DNA of 64,000 nucleotides from an uncultured Marvinbryantia sp. (GTDB lineage Bacteria; Bacillota; Clostridia; Lachnospirales; Lachnospiraceae), in contig NZ_CAJKOX010000006.1 in assembly GCF_905201705.1 (NCBI RefSeq), forward strand, positions 81,163 to 145,162, in the 5' to 3' direction. The notes beneath the pieces are model-generated. The model had not been told where the DNA came from, searched no databases, and saw only the letters and a list, made by a program, of their open reading frames with translations. Each line of letters opens with the position of its first letter. The first letter of the stretch is position 1. Of this stretch, positions 42,655-51,927 are shown piece after piece. The position numbers and the translations under genes are program-made.

Positions 42655-43395
42655 TTATTCCGCTGCCTTTACCGAAGTAATATGCGGGTTTACGCCCTCG
42701 TACCAGTACAGGAAGCCCTCCATGTCGATGACGTCTCCCACCTGCAGCTCCTTCACTGCCTTGTAAACGTCGGTAGTGTTATCACACAGATAAGATTCCA
42801 CAACAAAGCTGTAGGTCTCACCATTCAGGGAAACGTTGAAGTACAGATCGTCGCCGTCCTGTCCGGAGCCATCCCAGTTATAAAGGAAAGCCACCTCGTT
42901 TCCGTCTGCATCTGTGGACGGCTCCACGGTCATGCCCTTGAAGGAAACGTACTCGTTCTGATGGTCGATCAGCTCATCCTTGCCAAGCAGATCTGTCACA
43001 TCCGTCACCGGAGCAACATACTCGCCCTCAAGGATTTCGAAGGTCGCGTCGATGATCTCCACCTCGCCGGACCACTCAGCTTTATAGCCGGTAACCCTGA
43101 TCTTTGTGCCGACATTCAGCTTCTCATAATCTTCCTCAGAGCATGCCATGTCGTACAGGAAGTATGCGCCGTCCTTGTCCTGTGTGTAAACGGTCGCCTT
43201 GTCCTCCCACCAGGACTGCTTCGCCTGCACGTAGGTCTCGATAGTAACCTCGGAATCAAGCTCTGCCGCCACATATTCCTCGTGTGTCATAACGCCCTCG
43301 GACTTTACGTCTGTTTCTGCTTCCTCCGCCATAACGCAGGTTGCGGAAACGGCTGCAAGAGAAAGAGTTAATAAAAATGCTGCAATCTTTTTCAT
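42655..43395 (-). CDS. Secreted protein with probable OB-fold domains (246 aa)
   Basis: A signal peptide (residues 1 to about 24, ending MAEEA) is followed by two similar halves that look like OB-fold or tRNA-anti-like domains: YVQAKQSWWEDKATVYTQDKDGAYFLYDM and later NEYVSFKGMTVEPS with FVVESYLCDN. Each half ends with an acid-rich, IDA- or DMEG-type segment. AAGGAGGATAATC precedes ATG. No function assigned. It is a single-gene unit ending at the terminator at 42609. Confidence 0.65.
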   Translation of the reverse strand: MKKIAAFLLTLSLAAVSATCVMAEEAETDVKSEGVMTHEEYVAAELDSEVTIETYVQAKQSWWEDKATVYTQDKDGAYFLYDMACSEEDYEKLNVGTKIRVTGYKAEWSGEVEIIDATFEILEGEYVAPVTDVTDLLGKDELIDHQNEYVSFKGMTVEPSTDADGNEVAFLYNWDGSGQDGDDLYFNVSLNGETYSFVVESYLCDNTTDVYKAVKELQVGDVIDMEGFLYWYEGVNPHITSVKAAE

Positions 43396-43529
43396 GATTA
43401 TCCTCCTTTGGAATCTGTATTCAATCCCTATTATAACCGAAAATTTTCAGAAATCAATGTCTGGCTGACATTTTTTGTATTTTTGTTTGTATCAGGTATG
43501 TTATCCGGGAATCCGATGTCGTACGTGCC

Positions 43530-45122
43530 CTATTTCTTCTTTACAGCCTTCCAAACGACATACAGCAAAATCAGCACCCACACTGCCGCGAGCGTCGCCA
43601 GCAGGATCACCGAGGTGGTCGGCAGCGGTCCAAGGTCTGCTTTTTTGCCGTCCGAGAGAGTCCCCTGTCCTTCGTCAAGATGATAGAGCGCCGCCACGTC
43701 GCTATAGAGCGTCTCGATGTAGGCGTCGTCGACCGTCTGCTTTCTGCGCGTGGATTTTGCCACGTTTTCGATCATCTGACCGGCTGCGTCACGCAGGGAA
43801 GCCGAGCCGTTAAATACCGGCGTCACAAAGGTGTGCTCCACATTGTCTAAAAGAAGCTTTGACGCCTTGATCTTCACGTCATAATATGTGCTGTTGTCCT
43901 CGCCGCATCTTGCGAGATAGTCCTGATACTCCGCACTCTCCTGCGCCTTTGCGGTGACGGGCACGTAGCCTTCGGTCTGCGCGTAGGCGATCTGCACCTC
44001 GTTAGTGAGCAGATACTGCGCAAACAGCCAGGAGGCAAGCACCTCCTGCGAATCCTCCTTCTGGAAGATGCAAACAGACGGTCCCTGTGAGATCATCTGC
44101 GGATTTTCCGTGTCAAACTGCGGGATCGGCATGACCGCCGTCTCAAATTCTACGAATTTATCCTCGCTGATGTCGGAGAGCGGCGCGTGACTGCCCATCC
44201 AGGTCGCGCCCGCCGTGGAGTCGATCGCGAAGATACACTGCCCGGCATTGAGGAAATTCGCCGGGTAGCTGGATATCTTGAAGGTGGAAAACGCTCCGCT
44301 CTTCACATGCTCCGCGATCGTGTAAAGAAGCTCCTTTGTGGTATCGTTGAAAATCTGGATCTCTCCGTCCTCAGTGGAATACCCGGCGCCTTTTTGCCGG
44401 AGCATCTGGATCATCATATTGTCTGTGGACTTATAGATGAAGGGAATCATCACATTCTGTCCGTTGACAGAAAAATTACCGTCCGCATCTTTTTCCAGCG
44501 CCGCCTCGGAAACCTCCCAGATAAAATCCCACGTCAGTGTTTCCGGCAGCTCATAGCCCAGCTTTTCCAGATAAGTCTTGTTTATATAGCACGCCTCTGT
44601 GGAACGCATATAAGGAATCGCATAGTAATGCTCTCCCACTCGGCACTCCTCCAGAAACTGCGGGATGATCTGTTCCTGCGTCGGCGCATCAAAAAGCACC
44701 CCGCTGCCGCCAAGCCCGTAATTTTCATCCGCAAACAAATCATCCAGCGGCACCACGCTGTTGCTTCCCGTAAGATACGTAGCGATGTGATCCGGGTAGG
44801 TGATGCAGACGTTCGGCGTCGTATTTGTGGAAATATTCGTGATCACGTCATTATAAATCTTGCCGTAATCCGTATACAGCCGCAGGTTTACCGTGATATT
44901 CGGATAAATTTCCTGGAAATCGCTGATCGCCTTCTCGTAGATCCTCGTCTGCGTCTTATTGGTATCGTTTTTCGCCCAGAAGGTTATCTCATACTGCCTC
45001 GCAGTGTCAAATTCCTCCGGGATCTCAAAGGCGCTGCGCTCCTGCGCGCCGTGACAGCCCGTGAGCAGCAGAGACGCCGCAGCAGCCAGAAGGAGCAATG
45101 GTTTTCTGCATTTTTTTCTCAT
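43530..45122 (-). CDS. Sugar ABC transporter substrate-binding protein with C-terminal anchor
   Basis: A 530-residue family 1 solute-binding protein. The lipobox is LLTGC at about residue 23, so it is a lipoprotein. The bi-lobed part (residues 45 to 440) has ITFWAKNDTNKTQTRIYEKAISDFQ and YIPYMRSTEACYINKTYLEKLGYELP-type phrases. Unusually it also has a C-terminal membrane helix (SVILLATLAAVWVLILLYVV) and KAVKKK. The start overlaps the permease gene by 4 bp. It is the last gene of the operon. Confidence 0.9.
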   Translation of the reverse strand: MRKKCRKPLLLLAAAASLLLTGCHGAQERSAFEIPEEFDTARQYEITFWAKNDTNKTQTRIYEKAISDFQEIYPNITVNLRLYTDYGKIYNDVITNISTNTTPNVCITYPDHIATYLTGSNSVVPLDDLFADENYGLGGSGVLFDAPTQEQIIPQFLEECRVGEHYYAIPYMRSTEACYINKTYLEKLGYELPETLTWDFIWEVSEAALEKDADGNFSVNGQNVMIPFIYKSTDNMMIQMLRQKGAGYSTEDGEIQIFNDTTKELLYTIAEHVKSGAFSTFKISSYPANFLNAGQCIFAIDSTAGATWMGSHAPLSDISEDKFVEFETAVMPIPQFDTENPQMISQGPSVCIFQKEDSQEVLASWLFAQYLLTNEVQIAYAQTEGYVPVTAKAQESAEYQDYLARCGEDNSTYYDVKIKASKLLLDNVEHTFVTPVFNGSASLRDAAGQMIENVAKSTRRKQTVDDAYIETLYSDVAALYHLDEGQGTLSDGKKADLGPLPTTSVILLATLAAVWVLILLYVVWKAVKKK

Positions 45123-45982
45123 CCCTTTGTCCCCCCTCTGGATACGCCCTCCATAATTTTCCTGTGAAACAGCAAAAACAGTACGATCAGCGGCACCGAG
45201 ATCACCACGACTGCCGCCATCATCGCTGGAATATTTTCCCGCCCGAAGCCGTTCTCGCGGATCTCCTGGATACCGTTCGACACCAGAAAATACGTCTCAT
45301 CGTCCGTAACCAGCCGCGGCCACACGTAAGAGTTCCAGCACTCGATCACCTTCAGGATCGTGATCGTAACGATCGTCGGCTTGCAGATAGGGATCATCAC
45401 TCTGCGCAGATAGCGAAAATCCGAGGTGCCGTCCACCTTCGCCGCGTAATAAAGCTGGTCCGGGATCTGCGCAAAATTCTCCTTCAGCAGATAAATATAA
45501 AAGACCGAAGTGACGGACGGCAGGATCAGTCCGGTAAAGGTATTTCGCAGCTCCAGATTTGTGATCGTCACATAATTTGTGATCACGACAAGCTCGTTCG
45601 GGATCATCATCAGCGCCAGAAAAAGCGTAAACGTCAGATCCTTTCCGCGAAACTGAAGGCGTGCAAAGGCAAACGCCGCCAGCACCGTCACAGCCAGCAT
45701 CAGTGCCGTCGTAACGACCGTAAAAATAATCGTATTAGCAAAGTAGCGCGCGAGCGGCACCGCGGTGAACGCCTCTTTGTAGTTCTCCAGGGTGGGCGCA
45801 AGCGTATACAGAGTCGGGATATATTCCGAATTGTAAGCGCTGTAGCTCTTGACCGAGGTGAGCAGCATCCAGTAGAACGGAAACAGTACAATCAGCGCCC
45901 AGATCGTCAGCAGCGCATAGATGAGGATTTTTCCGGCAATCTCTCCTCCGCTTTTTTCTTTCTTTTCAAATTGTTTCTCCAT
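45119..45982 (-). CDS. Sugar ABC transporter permease (MalG/UgpE-like)
   Basis: A 287-residue permease with six membrane helices. The binding-protein-dependent transport signature is in DQLYYAAKVDGTSDFRYLRRVMIPICKPT (EAA loop for the ATPase). ATG 45982 with GAGGTGCGCGCG upstream was chosen over 46009. It forms the pair with the next permease. It is the second permease of the operon. Confidence 0.92.
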   Translation of the reverse strand: MEKQFEKKEKSGGEIAGKILIYALLTIWALIVLFPFYWMLLTSVKSYSAYNSEYIPTLYTLAPTLENYKEAFTAVPLARYFANTIIFTVVTTALMLAVTVLAAFAFARLQFRGKDLTFTLFLALMMIPNELVVITNYVTITNLELRNTFTGLILPSVTSVFYIYLLKENFAQIPDQLYYAAKVDGTSDFRYLRRVMIPICKPTIVTITILKVIECWNSYVWPRLVTDDETYFLVSNGIQEIRENGFGRENIPAMMAAVVVISVPLIVLFLLFHRKIMEGVSRGGTKG

Positions 45983-45992
45983 CGCGCGCACC

Positions 45993-46886
45993 TCACACAT
46001 AATGTACATGTTTTTTGCTGACGAGCAGATTGATGCAGGTGATCGTCAGCACGATAACAAACAGGATGATCGCCGCTGCCGAGGCGTAGGACGGATAACC
46101 GCCGCCGTTTCCGTACAGCATATCATAGACGTAACCGACGATCGTATTCATCCCGGCGGTATTCAGATCGGTGCCAAACAGCGCCACCGCGTCGCTGTAC
46201 GCCTTGAACGCTCCGATAAAGCCGGTGATGATCAGATAAAAAAGCGTCGGTGAGATCATCGGCACCGTAATTTTTGTAAAGATGCGCCAGCGCGGGGTAC
46301 CGTCCACCCGCGCCGCATTGTAATACTGCCGGTCGACCGAGGCGAGCGCGCTCGTCAGGATCAGTATCTTAAACGGCATGACCACCCAGACGGTGTACAG
46401 GCAGAGCACAAACATTTTCGCCCAGTAGGGACCGTCAATAAAGTCGATCGGACCGGCACCGACAAAGTGCAGGAGCAGGTTGACAAAGCCGTCCGTGTAG
46501 GGCGTTCTTTTAAACAAAATCATAAATACCAGGCCGACCGCCAGCGTGTTTGTGACATACGGCAGGAAATAAATCGTCTGATAAAGCTCCCGCAGCGCCC
46601 TGATGGAGCTTAATCCCACCGAGATAAGCAGCGCAAGCGCCGTCGAAAGCGGTACCGTGATCACCACAAGGATAAAGGTATTTCTCACCGCCTGCAGGAA
46701 ATACGGGTCGTGCAGCACGTAGGAATAATTGTAGATGCCGACGCCGTAGTAGGTCTGGGAGGCAAAATTGTAGCCCTCCTCGAAGGAATAGATAAATACG
46801 TCGATCAGCGGGTACACCAGAAAGCACCCGAGGAAAAGGATTGCGGGCAGCAGATACAGCCAGCCCTTCATGTTCTTTTTATCCAT
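45993..46886 (-). CDS. Sugar ABC transporter permease (MalF/UgpA-like)
   Basis: A 297-residue permease with six helices. EAA loop: RQYYNAARVDGTPRWRIFTKITVPMI. KGWLYLLPAILFLGCF is the first helix. ATG 46886 with AAAGGAGCAGTGAT upstream is preferred over an upstream start. The gene is 2 bp from the ATPase gene stop, so tightly linked. Confidence 0.92.
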   Translation of the reverse strand: MDKKNMKGWLYLLPAILFLGCFLVYPLIDVFIYSFEEGYNFASQTYYGVGIYNYSYVLHDPYFLQAVRNTFILVVITVPLSTALALLISVGLSSIRALRELYQTIYFLPYVTNTLAVGLVFMILFKRTPYTDGFVNLLLHFVGAGPIDFIDGPYWAKMFVLCLYTVWVVMPFKILILTSALASVDRQYYNAARVDGTPRWRIFTKITVPMISPTLFYLIITGFIGAFKAYSDAVALFGTDLNTAGMNTIVGYVYDMLYGNGGGYPSYASAAAIILFVIVLTITCINLLVSKKHVHYV

Positions 46887-46887
46887 A

Positions 46888-48006
46888 TCACTGCTCCTTT
46901 GCCTGTCCGCTCTCAAAATAAATCCGTTCTTCCGTCTTTGCGTCGAACACAAATACCTTGTTTGGCTTCAAATCGAAGTGAACGGACGCGCTGCCGGTAT
47001 CGACGCTGTTTTCCGCACTGATGATCGAGCGGATGACCGTATTTTCACAGGAAGCATTTGTAGAAACCACGCTGATATCACGTCCCATCACCTCAACACC
47101 GTTTAAATGACAGGTGAGCGCCCCCTGCGGATTTAACACAAAGCCCTCCGGACGGACGCCGACAAAAACCTCCCGGTCCGACGCGCCCTTCACATTTAAG
47201 ACAGCATCATTTCCTATATAAAGCCTTCCCGCCTTCACGCTGCCGCGAAAGACATTGATGGGCGGCGTTCCGAGAAATTTTGCCACAAACAGATTCACCG
47301 GATCGTCGTAGACGTCCTGCGGCTTTCCGATCTGCTGCACGACGCCCTCCTTCATCACCACGATCATGTCGGAGATGCTCATCGCCTCCTCCTGGTCGTG
47401 CGTCACGAAAATCGTCGTGATCTTTGTCTCCCGCTGGATCCGACGGATCTCTTCGCGCGTCTGCAGGCGCAGCCGGGCGTCCAGGTTCGACAGCGGCTCG
47501 TCCATCAGAAGAATGCGCGGCATTTTCACCAGCGCGCGTGCGATCGCCACACGCTGCTGCTGACCGCCGGAAAGCTCGCTGGGCTTACGCTCCATCAGCG
47601 CGTCAATCTGCACAAGCTTTGCTACCTCCAGCGCTCTTTTATTCATCTCCTCTTTGGAAAGCTTCTCCTTTCCTTTGAGATTTTCCAGCGGGAAGATAAT
47701 GTTCTGCCGCACAGTGAGGTGCGGGTAAAGCGCATAGTTCTGAAACACCATGCCCACCCCTCTTTTTTCCGCCGCCAGATCGGTGACATCCTCCTCGCCG
47801 AAAAAGATTTTGCCGCTTGTCGGCTGCAGCAGCCCGCACAGCAGGTTCAGCGCCGTACTTTTTCCGCAGCCGGAGGGGCCAAGCAGCCCGATCAGTTTTC
47901 CGTCTGGTATCTCAACGTTAAAATCGCTGACCGCCGTCACTTCCCCGCGGGATTTTTTCCCGCGCTCCGGAAACTTCTTTGTCAGATTCTGTAATACTAC
48001 CTTCAT
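46888..48006 (-). CDS. Sugar ABC transporter ATP-binding protein (UgpC/MsmK-like)
   Basis: A 372-residue ATPase. Walker A GPSGCGKST (about 38 to 46), signature LSGGQQQR, Walker B ILLMDEPLSNLDARLR, switch VTHDQEEAMS. The C-terminal part from residue 240 is a MalK-like TOBE domain (NVFRGSVKAGRLYIGND). GGGAAAAGA precedes ATG 48006. First transporter gene after the amidotransferase gene, in one operon. Confidence 0.93.
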   Translation of the reverse strand: MKVVLQNLTKKFPERGKKSRGEVTAVSDFNVEIPDGKLIGLLGPSGCGKSTALNLLCGLLQPTSGKIFFGEEDVTDLAAEKRGVGMVFQNYALYPHLTVRQNIIFPLENLKGKEKLSKEEMNKRALEVAKLVQIDALMERKPSELSGGQQQRVAIARALVKMPRILLMDEPLSNLDARLRLQTREEIRRIQRETKITTIFVTHDQEEAMSISDMIVVMKEGVVQQIGKPQDVYDDPVNLFVAKFLGTPPINVFRGSVKAGRLYIGNDAVLNVKGASDREVFVGVRPEGFVLNPQGALTCHLNGVEVMGRDISVVSTNASCENTVIRSIISAENSVDTGSASVHFDLKPNKVFVFDAKTEERIYFESGQAKEQ

Positions 48007-48054
48007 TCTTTTCCCTTTCCGCAATCCTTCACTATTTTCACAGGTATCCTTCCG

Positions 48055-48774
48055 CTAATTACCGGTGCTTTGCGCAGCCTCCACAAATTTTCCCAGTATC
48101 CTCCGGCTGCTCTCCTCTGTTTTATAGGAAAATTCCGGGTGCCACTGCACGCCCCACACAAAAGATTTTTCCTTCATATAGACCGCCTCCACAAGCCCGT
48201 CTGCGGCATACGCCATTGCCGTAAGGCGCGGCGACAGCCTCTTCACCGCCTGGTGGTGGTAGCTGTTGACCGAAAGGCGCTCCGCCCCCAGAAGCTCATA
48301 AAGCGGCGTGTCCTCCACGATCGTCACCTCATGCGACGGCACATCGTAGGGAGGCTTCTGGTGATGCTCCAATTCAGAGGGCTTCTGCTGCGGCAGATCC
48401 TGATAAAGTGTTCCGCCGAGCACCGCATTTAAAAACTGGATACCGCGGCAGATACCAAGTACCGGCTTGTCTTTTTCAAGCGCCAGCGCAAAAAGCTTTT
48501 GCTCCATGGCGTCGCGCGCCGGGCAGCAGGCGCCGCAGGCTTTGATCGGCGTCTCCCCGTAAAGCTCCGGCGATACGTCGTGTCCGCCCGTCAGAAGGAA
48601 CCCGTCGCACAGCGCCATAAGCTGCGCAAGCATTTCATCATCCAGCGTCAGCGGAAGCATCAGCGGCGTTCCGCCCGCTTCCACGATACCGTCCATGTAG
48701 CCCGGAAGCATCCAGAGGCTCTCCTTTTCTTCATCATATAATGGGATCAGTCCGATCAGTGGTCTTTTTGTCAT
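48055..48774 (-). CDS. Class I glutamine amidotransferase-like protein (PuuD family)
   Basis: A 239-residue gamma-glutamyl-gamma-aminobutyrate hydrolase family protein. The nucleophile elbow is GICRGIQFLNAVLGG with Cys; the catalytic His/Glu pair is in GVQWHPEFS. DGFLLTGGHDVSPELYGE is also typical. It probably hydrolyses gamma-glutamyl amides; link with a sugar importer is not obvious. AAAGGGATATATT precedes ATG. It is the first gene of the operon. Confidence 0.9.
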   Translation of the reverse strand: MTKRPLIGLIPLYDEEKESLWMLPGYMDGIVEAGGTPLMLPLTLDDEMLAQLMALCDGFLLTGGHDVSPELYGETPIKACGACCPARDAMEQKLFALALEKDKPVLGICRGIQFLNAVLGGTLYQDLPQQKPSELEHHQKPPYDVPSHEVTIVEDTPLYELLGAERLSVNSYHHQAVKRLSPRLTAMAYAADGLVEAVYMKEKSFVWGVQWHPEFSYKTEESSRRILGKFVEAAQSTGN

Positions 48775-48937
48775 AATATATCCCTTTCTTTTGTGTCAGA
48801 TTATGCTTAAAACTGCTATACTTTATGAAGACTGGGCTTTCATACATGCATTGTAGCATATCCTCCCGCATTTGCAAGCAGGTTTTCTATTTACAAATCA
48901 ATGCAAAATATTCATTAATCTGATGCACAAATTTTGA

Positions 48938-49020
48938 TTGACAAGGAATCAGCCGACTTTTATAATAGATTTTAAGTACAAGTGGGCAACGGAGCCGGCT
49001 GACGGTTTCGCTGCCTTTTT
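48938..49020 (+). promoter_or_regulatory. Promoter and leader hairpin of the amino-acid ABC operon
   Basis: Consensus TTGACA (48938-48943), 17-bp spacer and TATAAT (48961-48966). Shortly after the expected start, at 48985-49015, a hairpin with GGCA/TGCC, CGGA/TTCG and GCCG/CGGT is followed by TTTTT (49016-49020). This is a terminator-like structure ahead of the first gene, so it may act as an attenuator. I see no tRNA or metabolite motif. Confidence 0.7.
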
Positions 49021-49046
49021 GTTATATAAAAAAGGAGGAAAGAAAT

Positions 49047-49829
49047 ATGAGAAAGAGTTTTACAGCAAAATTGGTTTCTGCAGCAGCAGTCGGCGCGCTT
49101 GCCGTATGCACACTGGCGTCTGCGGTATCCGCATCCGATAAGGTATGGGTGATCGCTACCGACACGGCGTTCCGTCCGTTCGAATATACCAACGCAGAGG
49201 GCGAATTTGTCGGCATCGACGTTGATATTCTCGCTGCCATCGCAGAGGATCAGGGATTTGAATATGATCTGCAGTCTATCGGCTGGGACGCAGGCGTTGC
49301 CGCTGTACAGGTCGGTCAGGCAGACGGTCTGATCGCAGGAGCGACCATCAACGATGAGAGAAAAGAAAAAGGCTGGATCTTCTCTGACGGATATTATGAC
49401 GCTACACAGTCCTTCTTCGTGGCGGCAGACAGCGAAATTGCTTCCCTCGAAGAGCTGGAAGGCAAAAACGTGGTTGTAAAGATCGGTACCGCGAGCAAGG
49501 ATTTTGCGGACAGTCTGAAGGATGAGTACGGCTTCACCGTTACCACCATGGAGACTTCCACCGATATGTACCAGGATGTCATCAACGGCAACAGCGCAGC
49601 CTGCATCGACGACACGCCGATCACGCTCGCTTACATCACCCAGGACGGCGTTGGGTTAAAGCAGCTTGAATGCGAAGGCGCTGAAAGCGAATCTGCACCG
49701 TATGGTTTTGCTATCATGGATGAGGCAAACCAGGAGCTTCTCGATATGTTCAACGCAGGTCTTGCGAACATCAAGGAGAACGGAACATACGACGAAATCC
49801 TCGATAAATATTTAAAGACTGAGGAGTAA
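49047..49829 (+). CDS. Amino-acid ABC transporter substrate-binding protein
   Basis: A 260-residue polar amino-acid binding protein. The signal peptide ends near residue 29 (ASAVSASDK). Mature family blocks are FEYTNAEGEFVGIDVDILAAIAED, AGATINDERKEKGWIFSDGYY and NVVVKIGTASKDFA. It lacks the usual lipobox, though Cys occurs in the signal (AVCTLASAVS). AAAGGAGGAAAGAAAT precedes ATG 49047. First gene of the operon, followed by an attenuator-like hairpin. Confidence 0.93.
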   Translation: MRKSFTAKLVSAAAVGALAVCTLASAVSASDKVWVIATDTAFRPFEYTNAEGEFVGIDVDILAAIAEDQGFEYDLQSIGWDAGVAAVQVGQADGLIAGATINDERKEKGWIFSDGYYDATQSFFVAADSEIASLEELEGKNVVVKIGTASKDFADSLKDEYGFTVTTMETSTDMYQDVINGNSAACIDDTPITLAYITQDGVGLKQLECEGAESESAPYGFAIMDEANQELLDMFNAGLANIKENGTYDEILDKYLKTEE

Positions 49830-49836
49830 ACCGGAC

Positions 49837-49869
49837 AGGCGCAGAGGGTTCTTTCACCCTTCTGCGTCT
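49837..49869 (+). terminator. Intercistronic attenuator hairpin
   Basis: AGGCGCAGAGGGT pairs with ACCCTTCTGCGTCT (one bulge), followed by TTTTTTCTG. It separates the binding-protein gene from the permease gene. Confidence 0.7.
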
Positions 49870-49915
49870 TTTTTCTGTATAAAGGATTTTTGTTTTCTAA
49901 AAAGGAGAAGTTTGC

Positions 49916-50587
49916 ATGATAAGTATTATCCAGGTATACGGCGTAATGCTTCTGAGATCCATGGGAAACACGCTACTGCTCTGCGTGCTTTCGCTGCTTT
50001 TTGCCATGGTGATCGGTTTGATTATCGCCTTGTTTAATGTGGGGAAAAACCGTGTTCTTAATTTTATCGGTACCCTGTTTGTCGATGCCGTGCGCGGTGT
50101 TCCGCTGATCGTACTGGCATATTTTGTTTATTTCGGCGTTCCGCAGGCTGCAAAGATGCTGAATGTCTCCGGCTTCCGCCTGTCGGCACTCACCGCCGGC
50201 ATTATCGCGCTCTCCATGAACTGCGGCGCATATATGGCGGAGATCATCCGCGCCGGAATTGAGAGTGTCGATAAAGGGCAGATGGAAGCAAGCCGCAGCC
50301 TCGGACTCTCCTATGGAAAAAGTATGCGTCTGATCATTATTCCGCAGGCGATCCGCACCATGATCCCCTCCATCATCAACCAGTTTATCATTACCCTGAA
50401 GGATACCTCCATTCTCTCCGTGATCGGTTTCCCGGAACTGGTAAACACCGCAAAAAACGTCGCCGGAAACACCTTTATGAACCTGCAGGTGTGGGCGATC
50501 GTCGGCATCATGTATATGGTTGTCATCATCACCCTGAGCAAGGTTGCAAAACGTGTGGAAAGGAGGCTGAAACGTGGACAGCAGTAA
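49916..50587 (+). CDS. Amino-acid ABC transporter permease
   Basis: A 223-residue permease of the His/Glu/Gln/Arg group. Hydrophobic helices include LLRSMGNTLLLCVLSLLFAMVIG. The EAA loop is GQMEASRSLGLSYGKSMRLIIIPQAI, typical of the family. AAAGGAGAAGTTTGC precedes ATG 49916. The ATPase gene overlaps its end by 14 bp. Confidence 0.94.
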   Translation: MISIIQVYGVMLLRSMGNTLLLCVLSLLFAMVIGLIIALFNVGKNRVLNFIGTLFVDAVRGVPLIVLAYFVYFGVPQAAKMLNVSGFRLSALTAGIIALSMNCGAYMAEIIRAGIESVDKGQMEASRSLGLSYGKSMRLIIIPQAIRTMIPSIINQFIITLKDTSILSVIGFPELVNTAKNVAGNTFMNLQVWAIVGIMYMVVIITLSKVAKRVERRLKRGQQ

Positions 50588-51314
50588 TAAGAAAATACAG
50601 GTCAGAAATCTGAAAAAAAATTTTGGAAAGCTGGAAGTGCTCAAGGATATCAGCATTGATATCTCGGAGGGCGAAGTTGTCGTGCTGCTCGGTCCCTCCG
50701 GCAGCGGAAAATCTACCTTTCTGCGCTGCGTGAACCAGCTCGAAACCGTCACCGCCGGTTCCATTATCGTGGACGGCGTCGATGTGACGGATAAGCATAC
50801 TGATATCAATAAAGTGCGCGAAAATATCGGCATGGTATTCCAGCACTTTAATCTTTTTCCGCATATGACGGTGCTGAAAAACATTACGCTGGCGCCGGTG
50901 GAATTAAAGAAGCTCACCCAGGAGCAGGCTGAGAAAAAGGGCATGGAGCTTTTAGCGCGCGTCGGGCTTGCCGACAAGGCAGGCACCTACCCCAACCAGC
51001 TCTCCGGCGGTCAGAAGCAGCGTGTGGCGATCGCCCGTGCGCTCGCCATGAGTCCGGACATCATGCTTTTTGACGAACCGACCTCCGCGCTCGACCCGGA
51101 GATGGTCGGCGAGGTTCTGGAGGTTATGCGCGAGCTGGCGCGCGACGGCATGACCATGGCGGTCGTGACGCACGAGATCGGCTTTGCGCGCGAGGTGGCA
51201 AACCGCATCATCTTTATGGACGGCGGCTACATCGTGGAGCAGGGAACCCCGGAGGAAATCCTGAAGAACCCGAAGGAGCCGCGAACCATTGATTTCTTAA
51301 ACAAAGTATTGTAA
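50574..51314 (+). CDS. Amino-acid ABC transporter ATP-binding protein
   Basis: A 246-residue GlnQ-like ATPase. Walker A GPSGSGKST, signature LSGGQKQR, Walker B MLFDEPTSALDPE and switch VTHEIGFAREVANR are complete. The start is GTG 50574 with AGGAGGCTGAAAC upstream, inside the permease gene end. It completes an importer with the two upstream genes. Confidence 0.95.
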   Translation: MDSSNKKIQVRNLKKNFGKLEVLKDISIDISEGEVVVLLGPSGSGKSTFLRCVNQLETVTAGSIIVDGVDVTDKHTDINKVRENIGMVFQHFNLFPHMTVLKNITLAPVELKKLTQEQAEKKGMELLARVGLADKAGTYPNQLSGGQKQRVAIARALAMSPDIMLFDEPTSALDPEMVGEVLEVMRELARDGMTMAVVTHEIGFAREVANRIIFMDGGYIVEQGTPEEILKNPKEPRTIDFLNKVL

Positions 51315-51326
51315 AAGGAGCGCGTC

Positions 51327-51911
51327 ATGAAAAAAATCATTACCATCAGCCGCGAATTTGGCGCCGGCGGCGGTACCATCGGACAAATGGTGGCCAAGAA
51401 GCTAAATTACAGCTATTTTGATAAAGAAATCATCATGAAAGCTGCAACGCAGGCGAATGTCGATCTGGAGCATTTTCTGCGCTACGATGAGCGGGTGCCC
51501 CACAATTTCGGCTTCGCCCAGAGCCTGTTTGATTTCTATAATAAGCCTCTCAGCGAAAAGCTCTTCCAGGCACAAAAAGAGGTCATCCGTGAGATCGGTG
51601 AAAAAGGGAATTGCGTGATCATTGGGCGGAACGCCAACAGCATTCTGAAAGAATTCGACCACTCGCTCCATGTGTTCGTCCACGCTCCCACCTACTACCG
51701 GCTCCAGCATATGAAAACGCTGATGCCGGACACCCCGGAGGCAAAGCTCTCCGACGAGCTGCAGGCGATCGACCGCAAGCGCCGCAAATACTGCACCTAC
51801 TACACCGACACTGTGTTTGGCATGGCAAATTTCTACGACGTCTGCCTCGACACCGCAAAATTCGGCATCGAGGGCTGTGCGGACATTATCTGCGAGCTGG
51901 CACAGAGATAA
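51327..51911 (+). CDS. Cytidylate kinase-like family protein
   Basis: A 194-residue P-loop protein. The N terminus ITISREFGAGGGTIGQMVAKKL has the loose P-loop of the cytidylate kinase-like group. VIIGRNANSIL and HAPTYYRLQHM are also typical. It is shorter than true Cmk and lacks the clear NMP-binding motifs, so CMP may not be its substrate. AAAGGAGCGCGTC precedes ATG. It lies 12 bp after the amino-acid ATPase gene and ends at a strong terminator, so it belongs to that operon. Confidence 0.85.
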   Translation: MKKIITISREFGAGGGTIGQMVAKKLNYSYFDKEIIMKAATQANVDLEHFLRYDERVPHNFGFAQSLFDFYNKPLSEKLFQAQKEVIREIGEKGNCVIIGRNANSILKEFDHSLHVFVHAPTYYRLQHMKTLMPDTPEAKLSDELQAIDRKRRKYCTYYTDTVFGMANFYDVCLDTAKFGIEGCADIICELAQR

Positions 51912-51927
51912 GCCGGCGAAATATTAT

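Noticed and set aside
48985..49015. Guanidine-II (mini-ykkC)-like ACGG loops in the leader hairpin
   Set aside because: ACGG occurs twice but not in two separate short hairpins; the segment folds better as one terminator-like hairpin.
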